Shown here: positions 34,817 to 43,271 of the stretch, in pieces
How the letters are laid out: the number at the start of each line of letters is the position of its first letter
Numbering within the stretch: the first letter of the stretch is position 1
Assembly: GCA_016709025.1 (NCBI GenBank)
Contig: JADJEQ010000006.1
Coordinates: 124,001-188,000, forward strand
Length of the DNA: 64,000 bases
From: Bacteroidales bacterium
GTDB taxonomy: Bacteria > Bacteroidota > Bacteroidia > Bacteroidales > Lentimicrobiaceae
Reading direction: 5' to 3'
Notes under the pieces: model-generated
The model's database searches: none
What the model was told of the DNA's origin: nothing
The model's input: the letters and a program-made list of their open reading frames with translations, nothing else
Translations under genes and position numbers: made by a program

Positions 34817-36520
34817 ATGGAAAACTTTTATAGCGACAATCCCCATCTTAAATTTCATCTTACCCATCCTTTGATGGAAAAGATTGTGAAACTGAAGGAG
34901 TCGGGTTATACCGAAAAGGAAAAATACGATTTTGCCCCCCTCGATTTTGAAGATGCCATCGATAATTACGATAAGGTAATGGAGATCATCGGAGAAATAA
35001 GCGGTGAAATCATCGGGCCGAATGCAGAATCGGTTGACAAGGAAGGCCCTGAGCTTATCAACAATGAAGTGATTTATGCACGTGGGACCCGCCAAAACTA
35101 CGATGCCCTCGTGAAAGCCGGACTGGTAGGTTTTACCCTTCCGAGGCAATACGATGGATTGAACCTTCCAGTCATTCCTTACATAATGACTGGCGAGGTC
35201 ATTTCCCGGGCTGATGCTGGGTTTGCTAATATATGGGGACTCCAGGACTGTGCGGAAACCATACACGAGTTTGCTTCAGATGAGATCAAGGCTGAATTTC
35301 TGCCAAGGTTTCATAAAGGAGCCACAGCCGCCATGGACCTTACAGAACCGGATGCCGGCTCTGATTTGCAGGCAGTTCAATTAAAGGCTACCTACGACAA
35401 CCACAAACACTGCTGGTTGCTGGATGGCGTTAAACGGTTTATCACCAATGGCGATGCTGATATCTCGCTGGTGCTTGCACGTTCGGAAGAAGGCACCACC
35501 GATGCCCGCGGCTTGTCACTTTTCGTTTACGACCGCAACCATAAAGCCGTCAATGTACGCCGTATTGAGAATAAGTTGGGGATCAAGGGATCACCGACCT
35601 GCGAACTGGTTTTCAAAAATGCCCCTGCCAAACTGATCGGTGACACCAAAATGGGATTGATCAAATATGTAATGTCGCTGATGAATTCTGCCCGCCTGGG
35701 CGTAGGATCCCAATCGGTCGGCATTGCCGAGGCCGCTTACCGCGAAGCATATAAATACGCGATGGAGCGTGAGCAGTTTGGGAAAGCCATCATCAAGTAT
35801 CCGGCAGTCTATGAGATGCTGACCAATATGAGGGTCAAGATCGACGCCATGCGCACGCTGCTTTACGAAACCGCGCGCTATGTAGATATTTACAAGGCTT
35901 ACAATTTTGCATCACACGAGCGCAAGCTGGAAAGCGAAGAACGCCAGGAAGCCAAGTCTTACCAGAAACTGGCCGATATGTTTACCCCGCTTTTGAAACT
36001 CTATTCGAGTGAAGGCTGTAACCAGATCGCCTACGATGCCATACAGATCTTTGGTGGTACCGGTTATATGAAAGATTTTCCCATTGAACGCATTTACCGG
36101 GATGCCCGCATCACAACCATTTACGAAGGAACTTCACAACTGCAGGTTGTGGCAGCCATTCGAGGGGTTGGCAATGGCGCTTACCTTGCTTTTATGCAGG
36201 ATAGAGCTCAGTTTGCGGTAAAACCCGAACTGGAATACCTGAAATCAACCCTCGTGAAGATGACAGAGCAATACACCAAGACGGTTGAGAAGGTGAATGA
36301 ATTCAACGACAACGAATACCTCGACTTCCATGCACGCCGCCTGGTTGAAATGGCCGGTAATGTGCTGATAGGCTACCTGTTGCTTTACGATGCCAACCGA
36401 AACGATGTCTATGCTAAATCAGCAGACATCTTTATCAGAAAGGGGAGGGCTGAGAACATCTCTGCAGTTAGCTTTATCAACAATTGCCATCCAAAAGATG
36501 TGAATGATTTTAAAATTTAG
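34817..36520 (+). CDS. Acyl-CoA dehydrogenase, long form (1)
   Basis: 567 aa: ACAD core plus a C-terminal helical extension of about 150 residues, as in VLCAD/ACAD9-type and many Bacteroidetes enzymes. Seen: MDLTEPDAGSDLQAVQLKAT (FAD/substrate loop), NSARLGVGSQSVGIAEAAY, IFGGTGYMKDFPIERIYRDA, and TIYEGTSQLQ with the catalytic-base Glu position. It starts 14 bp after etfA copy 2, so it likely donates electrons to that ETF. Substrate chain length cannot be read from sequence. Confidence 0.9.
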   Translation: MENFYSDNPHLKFHLTHPLMEKIVKLKESGYTEKEKYDFAPLDFEDAIDNYDKVMEIIGEISGEIIGPNAESVDKEGPELINNEVIYARGTRQNYDALVKAGLVGFTLPRQYDGLNLPVIPYIMTGEVISRADAGFANIWGLQDCAETIHEFASDEIKAEFLPRFHKGATAAMDLTEPDAGSDLQAVQLKATYDNHKHCWLLDGVKRFITNGDADISLVLARSEEGTTDARGLSLFVYDRNHKAVNVRRIENKLGIKGSPTCELVFKNAPAKLIGDTKMGLIKYVMSLMNSARLGVGSQSVGIAEAAYREAYKYAMEREQFGKAIIKYPAVYEMLTNMRVKIDAMRTLLYETARYVDIYKAYNFASHERKLESEERQEAKSYQKLADMFTPLLKLYSSEGCNQIAYDAIQIFGGTGYMKDFPIERIYRDARITTIYEGTSQLQVVAAIRGVGNGAYLAFMQDRAQFAVKPELEYLKSTLVKMTEQYTKTVEKVNEFNDNEYLDFHARRLVEMAGNVLIGYLLLYDANRNDVYAKSADIFIRKGRAENISAVSFINNCHPKDVNDFKI

Positions 36521-36560
36521 ATGGATTATAATTAACAATATAATCATCTGATATTCAAAT

Positions 36561-36600
36561 AAAAGGAATGCATTATAACGATGCGTTCCTTTTTTATTTT
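36561..36600 (+). terminator. Rho-independent terminator after first acyl-CoA dehydrogenase
   Basis: Stem AAAAGGAATGCAT (36561-36573) with ATGCGTTCCTTTT (36581-36593), one G-U-type mismatch, 7-nt loop, then a T-rich tract. The remaining 36601-36926 has no gene; a separate promoter for the second dehydrogenase is likely but not evident. Confidence 0.7.
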
Positions 36601-36926
36601 ACCTGATTTATGCGATAATATTAAAAACTTATCAATATAACTAAATCATAAGGATGCCTTTTTGTAATTTTCCACAAAATTTCAGGGCATGCATTAACCG
36701 GAGTGAATACTGACCCGATTAAGTTAGTTATGTATGTTCTTGATTTACAAAGCGACTGAGAAATAATTAACCCGAACCCGATTTGTTGGTATTTTATATC
36801 CAAGGACTTATTGTTTTTGAGAACAAATTTGGTGTCTTTTTTTGGTGATTTAGTGTCCTGGTGGCTAAGAAAATGTTTCCGGAAAGAAATATTGTCAAAT
36901 CCGAAATAATCAACGAATCAATTAAA

Positions 36927-37019
36927 ATGGAAAACAAAAAAGTGCTGAAAAGCGGTGAATTTCTGGTAGATACAGTAGCTGCTAAAGATGTTTTTATCCC
37001 CGAAGAATTCAATGATTAA
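36927..37019 (+). pseudogene. N-terminal leader of second acyl-CoA dehydrogenase, ended by in-frame TAA
   Basis: ATG at 36927 opens MENKKVLKSGEFLVDTVAAK, DVFIPEEFND, followed by TAA at 37017-37019, then CAG TTG ATG ATT in the same frame into the large ORF. In relatives a Glu stands here (FxxEQ), so a single G-to-T change (GAA to TAA) would explain it. Confidence 0.65.
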
Positions 37020-37022
37020 CAG

Positions 37023-38705
37023 TTGATGATTGCCCAGACCTGTCAGGATTTTCTGGATACCGAAGTTTATCCGATTATGGATAAGATTGATGCTCCGGAC
37101 ATTCAGCTGATGAAAGCCACTTTGAAGAAATCGGGTGAACTGGGCCTGATGGGCATTGCCCTGCCCGAGGAATACGGCGGTTTTGGCCAGTCGTTCGTTA
37201 CCCAGATGCTTGCAGCTGAAACCATTGGTGCAGGATATTCATTTTCGGTCGCTTTTATGGCGCACTGCGGAATAGGTACCCTGCCGATTGCCTATTATGG
37301 CAACGATGCCCAGCGTGAGAAATATGTTACCAAACTGGCTACCGGTGAAATCCTGGGTGCGTATTGCCTTACCGAACCGGGTGCAGGCAGCGATGCCAAT
37401 GCCGGTAAAACCAATGCCCGCCTTTCGGAAGACGGCACACATTACATCCTCAACGGACAGAAAATGTGGATTACCAATGCCGGATTTGCCGATGTTCAGA
37501 CGGTTTTCGCCAAAATCGGGAACGACAGGATTCTGAGCGCCTTTCTGGTTGAAAAGGATATGCCCGGCGTAGTGGTTGCCCCCGACGAAAAGAAAATGGG
37601 TATCAAGGGATCCTCTACCGCACAGATTTTTTACAACGATGTAAAAGTACCGGTTGAAAACCTGATCGGAACACCGGGTGAAGGCTTCAGGATAGCGCTG
37701 AGTATATTGCACATGGGCCGGATCAAGTTAGGCGCCAATGTGCTGGGCGCATCCAAAAAGGCCATCAATGATTCGGTGAAGTATGCCAACGAACGCAAAC
37801 AATTCTGCGTACTGATTTCTACTTTTGGCGCCATCAAACACAAACTGGCTCAGCAGGCTATCAAGACATTTGCAGCAGAATCAGCTGTTTACCGCGTAAG
37901 TAAGGACATTGACGATCAGATCGAAAAGAACAAGGAAGCCGGCCTTGACAAAGGACGCGCTACCATCGAAGGCATCGCCCATTATGCAGTGGAAGCTGCC
38001 ATTCTGAAGGTTTACGGTTCGGAAGCCCTCGATTTTGTGATTGATGAAGCCGTTCAGATTCACGGGGGTATGGGTTATTCTGCCGAGATGGATGTTGAAC
38101 GTGGCTACCGCGATTCCAGGATCAACCGGATTTTTGAAGGAACCAACGAAATCAACCGCCTGCTGATAGCCGATACTGCCATCAAACGTGCCCAGAAGGG
38201 CGAATTCGACCTTTTCGGACCAGCAGCTGAACTATACAACAGCATCGATTCGATCAGTTCGGATAAAACAACAGATGAAGACTACTATACCGAAAAACGC
38301 AGGTATATGGCGAACTTTAAGAAAGTGGTCCTGATCGCCATTCATGGTGTCACCACCTATTTCGACAAGAAACTGGTGAAAGAGCAGGAGGTGATGAACA
38401 ACATCTCAGAAATGATCATGGAAACCTACATCGCCGAGTCACTGGCGCTGCGGGTAGAAAAGCTCGAAGGAATCAGGGGTCAGGCAGGCATTTACCGCGA
38501 TATGCTGGATGTATATGTTTACGACGCAGCAGATATGGTCCGTAAATCGGCTATGGATGCCGTTAATTCATTTGCATCGCCGGAGGAATCGGAAAAACTG
38601 AATGCTGCCATCGAAAAACTGACAAAGGTAGCAGGCGTCAATGTAAAGGAAGCCCGCAGAAGAATCGCCGACAAACTGATTGAAGACAATGCGTATAAGT
38701 TTTAG
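37023..38705 (+). CDS. Acyl-CoA dehydrogenase, long form (2)
   Basis: 560 aa after the in-frame stop; 592 aa if the stop is ignored. ACAD core with C-terminal extension. Seen: YCLTEPGAGSDANAGKTNAR, MWITNAGFADVQTVFAKI, MGIKGSSTAQIFYNDVKVP, QIHGGMGYSAEMDVERGYRD, and RINRIFEGTNEINRLLI with the catalytic Glu in FEGT, a VLCAD-like pattern. The true start is 36927; TTG/ATG at 37023-37026 would remove about 32 residues outside the core. Belongs to the same electron-transfer region. Confidence 0.88.
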   Translation: MMIAQTCQDFLDTEVYPIMDKIDAPDIQLMKATLKKSGELGLMGIALPEEYGGFGQSFVTQMLAAETIGAGYSFSVAFMAHCGIGTLPIAYYGNDAQREKYVTKLATGEILGAYCLTEPGAGSDANAGKTNARLSEDGTHYILNGQKMWITNAGFADVQTVFAKIGNDRILSAFLVEKDMPGVVVAPDEKKMGIKGSSTAQIFYNDVKVPVENLIGTPGEGFRIALSILHMGRIKLGANVLGASKKAINDSVKYANERKQFCVLISTFGAIKHKLAQQAIKTFAAESAVYRVSKDIDDQIEKNKEAGLDKGRATIEGIAHYAVEAAILKVYGSEALDFVIDEAVQIHGGMGYSAEMDVERGYRDSRINRIFEGTNEINRLLIADTAIKRAQKGEFDLFGPAAELYNSIDSISSDKTTDEDYYTEKRRYMANFKKVVLIAIHGVTTYFDKKLVKEQEVMNNISEMIMETYIAESLALRVEKLEGIRGQAGIYRDMLDVYVYDAADMVRKSAMDAVNSFASPEESEKLNAAIEKLTKVAGVNVKEARRRIADKLIEDNAYKF

Positions 38706-38900
38706 AATGACGAATTTGGAATGACGAATGACGAATGAAGAATGAAGAATGAAGTGATAATTTACGTTTTACGATTTGCGATTTGCGATTTTTGAAATTT
38801 CGAATTGTTTAAACTGAGAACTTTATACTTTAAACTTTGAGCTTTGGACTTTATACTTTGAACTTTACTTTAAACTTTTTACTTTTTACTTATCTTTGCC
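38706..38900. repeat. Low-complexity repeats (GAATGACGAAT and ACTTTAAACTTT types)
   Basis: 38706-38755: variants of GAATGACGAATGAAGAAT. 38760-38795: TTTACGATTTGCGATTTGCG. 38815-38895: variants of ACTTTAAACTTTGAGCTTT and ACTTTTTACTT. No coding potential. Confidence 0.6.
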
Positions 38901-38951
38901 CATTCCTTAACCACTACTTGCAAGCCGTCGCATTTTTGCGGCGGCTTTTTT
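38891..38951 (+). promoter_or_regulatory. Promoter-like motif followed at once by a terminator-like hairpin, upstream of arsM-like gene
   Basis: TATCTTTG (38891-38898) fits the -7 element. At 38922-38947, AAGCCGTCGCA pairs with TGCGGCGGCTT (one G-U), followed by TTTTTT to 38951. This may end the upstream dehydrogenase transcript, or form a short leader/attenuator or a roughly 45-nt RNA. Confidence 0.4.
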
Positions 38952-39070
38952 CAAATATTAGGAAATTAAATTTCCCCCTTCCGAAAACTTTTTTCCTGTA
39001 ATCCTTGTTGTTGTAGTGGGAAGATGTTCCCCCCGGCTTATAACATTCAAAAATCTAAAATATTTAACTC

Positions 39071-39868
39071 ATGCAAGTAGAAACAGCAACCATACAACCC
39101 CAGCAAAATACCAGCGAAAGCGCCTGCGCCTGCGGCTCAGGTGGATGTGGCAGCCATTCAGGCAGCCATTCACATTCTCATTCAGACACCGAATGCACGC
39201 TCCCCGACCGTTTTCAGCTGTTGCAGGAAGGTGACAGGGTGGTAGAATTTGGTTCAGGCCTTGGTAAAGACAGCATTTCAGCAGCAAGAGCAGTAGGGCC
39301 AACCGGTAAAGTCATCGGAATCGATATTTCTGAAAAAAATATCAATACTTCCCGCACCAACGCTGATTTCCTCGATTTGAACAATATTGAATTCAGACAT
39401 GGTGACATCTCAGCAGCTCCTGTGCAGGACGAATGGGCTGATATCATCTATTCAACCTGCGTTTTTAATCTTCAATCTGATAAACAGAAAGTGGCCGATG
39501 AAATGTACCGGGTAGTTAAACACAACGGTTATGTAGTAGTCTCTGATTTTGTAATACTGAACGATATTCCCGATGGTTTAAGAAAGGAAGCTTCAGAATT
39601 GATCGGTTGCATTGCAGGAGCTGAAAAAGCCGATGCATTTATGAATTATTTCAAGAAGACCGGCTTTACCAAAGGAGGGATTGTTGAAGTGAATAAGGTG
39701 AAACTTGAGGAGGAAATCCTGGAGAAATACCTGGATTCCGCTACCATAGAAAAGTACAATGACCTTGAATCGGACGAGGGCATTTTCAGTGTAACGCTGG
39801 TGGTTGAGAAACCCGAAACCTGCACTGCCGAAACCTGTTGCCACAATGCGGATAAGCATAAGAACTGA
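39071..39868 (+). CDS. ArsM-like SAM-dependent methyltransferase with Cys/His-rich ends
   Basis: 265 aa. Class I methyltransferase: motif I VVEFGSGLGKDSISAARAVG, GKVIGIDISEKNI, and the arsenite-methyltransferase pattern WADIIYSTCVFNLQSDKQKV with its conserved Cys, then VVKHNGYVVVSDFV. Unusual: residues about 15-40 are a Cys/Gly/Ser/His run (ACACGSGGCGSHSG, SHSHSHSD) in place of the usual YGLGCGNP lead-in, and the C-terminus ends TCTAETCCHNADKHKN. These look like metal- or metalloid-binding tails. No ars operon genes are near. Arsenite methylation is an inference; another thiol- or metal-linked substrate is possible. Confidence 0.75.
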   Translation: MQVETATIQPQQNTSESACACGSGGCGSHSGSHSHSHSDTECTLPDRFQLLQEGDRVVEFGSGLGKDSISAARAVGPTGKVIGIDISEKNINTSRTNADFLDLNNIEFRHGDISAAPVQDEWADIIYSTCVFNLQSDKQKVADEMYRVVKHNGYVVVSDFVILNDIPDGLRKEASELIGCIAGAEKADAFMNYFKKTGFTKGGIVEVNKVKLEEEILEKYLDSATIEKYNDLESDEGIFSVTLVVEKPETCTAETCCHNADKHKN

Positions 39869-40518
39869 TTTACTGCAAGTAGTTAATTTCAGGTCAGCTT
39901 ACATGTATTGCTTGCCTTTCAGGTATTATGATTGAATAGAGGGGGTTGTTGGAGGCGGAGCCTCCAACAACCCCCTCTACAGAAACACTAACTATCTTTC
40001 ATTCCGAACAAAGTGGGGAACCGACCAAAGGGAGCGCACCGAAGGTAATCTCAGATTCATTTTTTTGTCTTTCTAAATTTTAACCGGACATGATTGAATG
40101 TAATACTGTTTCCCCGGCTCAGAATATAAAATAAAGGTAGCTCTTCGTTTAATTGTCTTTGAAATATATTTCAGTGCTATTTTGAATTTCAATGTTTACC
40201 CGGTTATTTTGTGTCGGAAGTAAGTTCATCTCAAAAAAAAGTTTGAGTTTGTCAAATAAAACATTTAATATATATAGATTGTTACATACATAACAAATTT
40301 TGTTTGTTTTCAACTTTCTATTAGTTTGTAGATGAGGCTGGCATGTAAAAACTCACTAATCTGAATTTCATATACTAATATATCAGACTAAATGGGCTTG
40401 GTGGAAGAAAGATTTCTGCCCCATAGAAAACGAAAAATAAATAAGCGATTGGCTGGACTGTAATAATTATTGCTAATAATTACAACTTTCATTCATAGTT
40501 ATTTAAAGGCCGAACAGC
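39869..40518. other. Long intergenic region with a 20-bp perfect palindrome
   Basis: 650 bp without a gene. 39937-39956 and 39960-39979 form a perfect 20-bp stem (arm begins TAGAGGGGGTTGTTGGAGGC) with a GGA loop and no T-run. The rest is AT-rich; no promoter with both elements was found ahead of the AraC-type gene. Confidence 0.6.
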
Positions 40519-41385
40519 ATGATTTATTCTTCTGACGCCGATATTTTGCCATTTTTAAAAGGTCTTGTGCAAAGCCTGCATCCCTATGCTCACGCGAACG
40601 CACTTACCCTATCATTTTCGTCAGATATAAAAAAGCAGACAATACTTTACCAGCCGTTTTTGTTGTCCCAATCGATGGTCCAACTCATTTGTAATGTGAT
40701 CAATTTGCTTCCCCCTAAGAGCCGGATCTCGTTACGCCTGCTTTTTGACCCCTGTAAACGTAATTTGCTAGTAGAGATAGAAAATAACAATATTAATCTG
40801 ATTCTGGTGAACGAAGTGTGTGCACAAATACAATATTCATTCAAAGGATATCCTTTACCCAATGGTACGCTTTACAGATTGTCACTTCCGTTAAATCAGA
40901 GGACATCAGTTCCTAATGATGTAGCCCGGTTAAATACATCAAACTATACCGTTCCCCAATTTTACCGTGAAATTCAAAAACGGCTTCAATCGCATTTTAC
41001 TCAGGCAGAAAAGCTGATGGCAACACTCGAACAAACCCGCCCGCATGAAGCAGCTTTTATGCAAAAAATAAATATCCTTATAAAAATCAACCTGGAGAAT
41101 GAGAATTTCGATACCGATGCTTTGAGTAAAGCGATGTCGCTCAGCAGAACGCAATTATTCCGCCGTTTGAAATCACTTATACAACAGGCTCCGGCCAATT
41201 ACATTAAAACCTTACGGCTACAAAAGGCTAAGGAATTGCTGGAAACCACCGATATGACCGTTAGCGAGGTGGTTTTTAAAACCGGGTTTCAGACGCTAAG
41301 TCATTTTACAAATATTTTTCAGAAGCAATACGGAATACTGCCCTCGGTTTTTAGAAGGAGCAATAATTCTGCAACAAATGAATAA
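40519..41385 (+). CDS. AraC-family regulator with HATPase-like N-terminal remnant
   Basis: 288 aa. The C-terminal ~100 residues are an AraC HTH pair (NENFDTDALSKAMSLSRTQL, FRRLKSLIQQAPANYIKTLR, VVFKTGFQTLSHFTNIFQKQ, YGILPSVFRR). N-terminal residues about 15-125 resemble the ATP-binding half of a histidine kinase (LLSQSMVQLICNVINLLPPK, SRISLRLLF...VEIENN) but lack the usual glycine boxes, so ATP binding is doubtful. It looks like the tail end of a hybrid two-component system reduced to a free regulator. Likely controls the SnoaL-like pair just downstream. Confidence 0.75.
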   Translation: MIYSSDADILPFLKGLVQSLHPYAHANALTLSFSSDIKKQTILYQPFLLSQSMVQLICNVINLLPPKSRISLRLLFDPCKRNLLVEIENNNINLILVNEVCAQIQYSFKGYPLPNGTLYRLSLPLNQRTSVPNDVARLNTSNYTVPQFYREIQKRLQSHFTQAEKLMATLEQTRPHEAAFMQKINILIKINLENENFDTDALSKAMSLSRTQLFRRLKSLIQQAPANYIKTLRLQKAKELLETTDMTVSEVVFKTGFQTLSHFTNIFQKQYGILPSVFRRSNNSATNE

Positions 41386-41450
41386 AAGAACGCAACAAAT
41401 GGACTAACATATACACATTCCTGCAAGTAATTTTGTTAAAAATAATATCC

Positions 41451-41834
41451 ATGGAACAGCAACGACATAATAAAGAATTTATCATCCGCTACATCAGCGC
41501 CCTGAGCGGAAAAATCAAAACCAGGGAAATCATGGAGCAGTATATGACGGATGAAGAATTGTTAGGGCATATCGTCTTTTTTGACCAGGCATTTCCGAAA
41601 TACGAAATGTTCGTGGATGAAATAACAGCCGAGGGTAACCGCGTGGTTGTGCGTGCACGGTTCAAAGGTTGCCACATCGGTGAATTTAATGGTATTCTGC
41701 CGACAAACCGAAACGTGGAATTCCCGTTTGTGATCAGCTATGATATTGAAAATGGGAAAATTATTCATCACTGGCTGATTGCGGATTCAATGGCGTTGAT
41801 GGAACAACTTGGTGTAATAAACGCCTCGGTGTAA
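41451..41834 (+). CDS. SnoaL-like (NTF2-fold) protein 1
   Basis: Start set at 41451 (MEQQRHNKEFIIRYISALSG) to match the paralog. 127 aa, SnoaL-like ester-cyclase fold: EYM/YMTDEELLGHIVFFDQAF, NRVVVRARFKGCHIGEFNGI, IVHHWLIADSMALMEQLGV-type end. These NTF2-fold proteins bind or isomerise small hydrophobic molecules; substrate unknown. It lies 66 bp after the AraC-type gene and is followed by a close paralog. Confidence 0.75.
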   Translation: MEQQRHNKEFIIRYISALSGKIKTREIMEQYMTDEELLGHIVFFDQAFPKYEMFVDEITAEGNRVVVRARFKGCHIGEFNGILPTNRNVEFPFVISYDIENGKIIHHWLIADSMALMEQLGVINASV

Positions 41835-42064
41835 GTTCCTGATTGATAAGTTCCGAATTGTTTTAAACGGAAACATAAATGCCGTTTTTGCAGCTTGTAT
41901 TTCCGGGTTTCATAAGCATTAATCAACCCGCTTTAATCTTTATAAAGCGGAAGAGTATTACGCAATTATTTCTCCGCCTTACCAATAAACCTGCACAAAA
42001 GAATAACTAAGGCAGTAAACAATTCACGCTCAATTGCAGTTGACATATCAAATTTAATAATATA

Positions 42065-42448
42065 ATGGAACAGCATAAGCAAAACAAGGAATTTATTATC
42101 CGTTATTTTAACGCCATGGCCGGAGCATTTGTAACACGCGAGCTTCTGGAAGAATATATTACAGATGAAGAGCTGATCGGGCATATTCTCTTTTTTGAAT
42201 CGGTGTTTCCAAATTATGAAATTTTGACCGACGAGATGATGGCCGAGGGCAACCGGGTAATGGTTCGCGGACGATTGAAAGGACGCCATGAAGGAGAATT
42301 TAACGGCATCCCGCCCACCCATCGTATGGTTGAATTTCCGTTGGTAATCAGCTACCAGATTGACAATCAGAAAATCGTGCATCACTGGCTTATCGCCGAC
42401 TCAATGGCATTGATGGAACAACTTGGAGTAATGAAAGCACCTGCATAA
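42065..42448 (+). CDS. SnoaL-like (NTF2-fold) protein 2, tandem paralog
   Basis: 127 aa, collinear with protein 1 without gaps: MEQHKQNKEFIIRYFNAMAG, YITDEELIGHILFFESVFPN, GNRVMVRGRLKGRHEGEFNG, VHHWLIADSMALMEQLGVMK. Identity is well above half by eye, so this is a fairly recent tandem duplication. The 230-bp gap between the two is AT-rich and may carry a second promoter. Confidence 0.75.
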   Translation: MEQHKQNKEFIIRYFNAMAGAFVTRELLEEYITDEELIGHILFFESVFPNYEILTDEMMAEGNRVMVRGRLKGRHEGEFNGIPPTHRMVEFPLVISYQIDNQKIVHHWLIADSMALMEQLGVMKAPA

Positions 42449-42597
42449 TCAAGGAAGAAGGAAGCTTGATTTGTAAAAACTGTTTAAAATCAAATGGTTC
42501 TGATTTTGAATGCTCCTCATTAAGCCCTTTTTCTTTCTGTAACCATTTTTTTAATTCAACCAATCATTTTATCCATTACCAGAAAAACACTCATTTT

Positions 42598-43041
42598 ATG
42601 AAAACAACAATTCTTTGCTTATTGGCGGTTGCATTCAGCTTTTCTTCATGCAGTGAAAAGAAAAGCCAGAGTATTGATGGCGCGTGGAAACTCGTTCAGT
42701 CTCAGACAGTGACCGGCAATTCAGTCGTTACTGATTTTCCGGGGAAGATCGATATGGATCTGACTAAGATCTGGGCGGGCAACCATTGGATGTTTGTTGC
42801 CCGGATTAAAGCTGATACTACTGTTACTGAAGCATACGGTGATGGAACATTCAAACTGGAAGGAAACCGGTATGAGGAAAATGTGAGTATTCTTGTCTAT
42901 AAGCCATGGGAAGGCAAAACAATCAAAATGACATTAGAGTTAAAGAATGATACCATTACACAAACCTATCCGGTTGATGATAATGGAGAAATGGATAAAA
43001 ATGGCGCTACAATTGAAAAATATGTACGTATCATGGAGTAA
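42598..43041 (+). CDS. Lipocalin-like SPII lipoprotein
   Basis: Start set at 42598 (MKTTILCLLAVAFSFSSC, lipobox FSSC), since the longer frame to 42466 hides the signal. The mature domain starts SIDGAWKLVQSQTVTGNSVV and continues as a small beta barrel (WMFVARIKADTTVTEAYGDG, GNRYEENVSILVYKPWEGK), the pattern of lipocalin-like DUF4488-type proteins. Function unknown. Possibly the last gene of the AraC/SnoaL group. Confidence 0.7.
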   Translation: MKTTILCLLAVAFSFSSCSEKKSQSIDGAWKLVQSQTVTGNSVVTDFPGKIDMDLTKIWAGNHWMFVARIKADTTVTEAYGDGTFKLEGNRYEENVSILVYKPWEGKTIKMTLELKNDTITQTYPVDDNGEMDKNGATIEKYVRIME

Positions 43042-43271
43042 GGCAAGCGATTAAATTTCCCACTCTCTCAATACCAGGGCTATCACCATGGATTGTACCC
43101 AGTGACCCGGCCTCCTGAGCTCAATGATCAGCATTCTTTGCTGGCAGCACCAATTTCAGACAAAAACTTTTCTTCTGCTGGTTATTTTCACCGGTATGAA
43201 CGGCCATTGGTATGCCATATCGAATTGCATCCATTGGATCAGGACAAGTATTGATTTTAACTATATAACTT

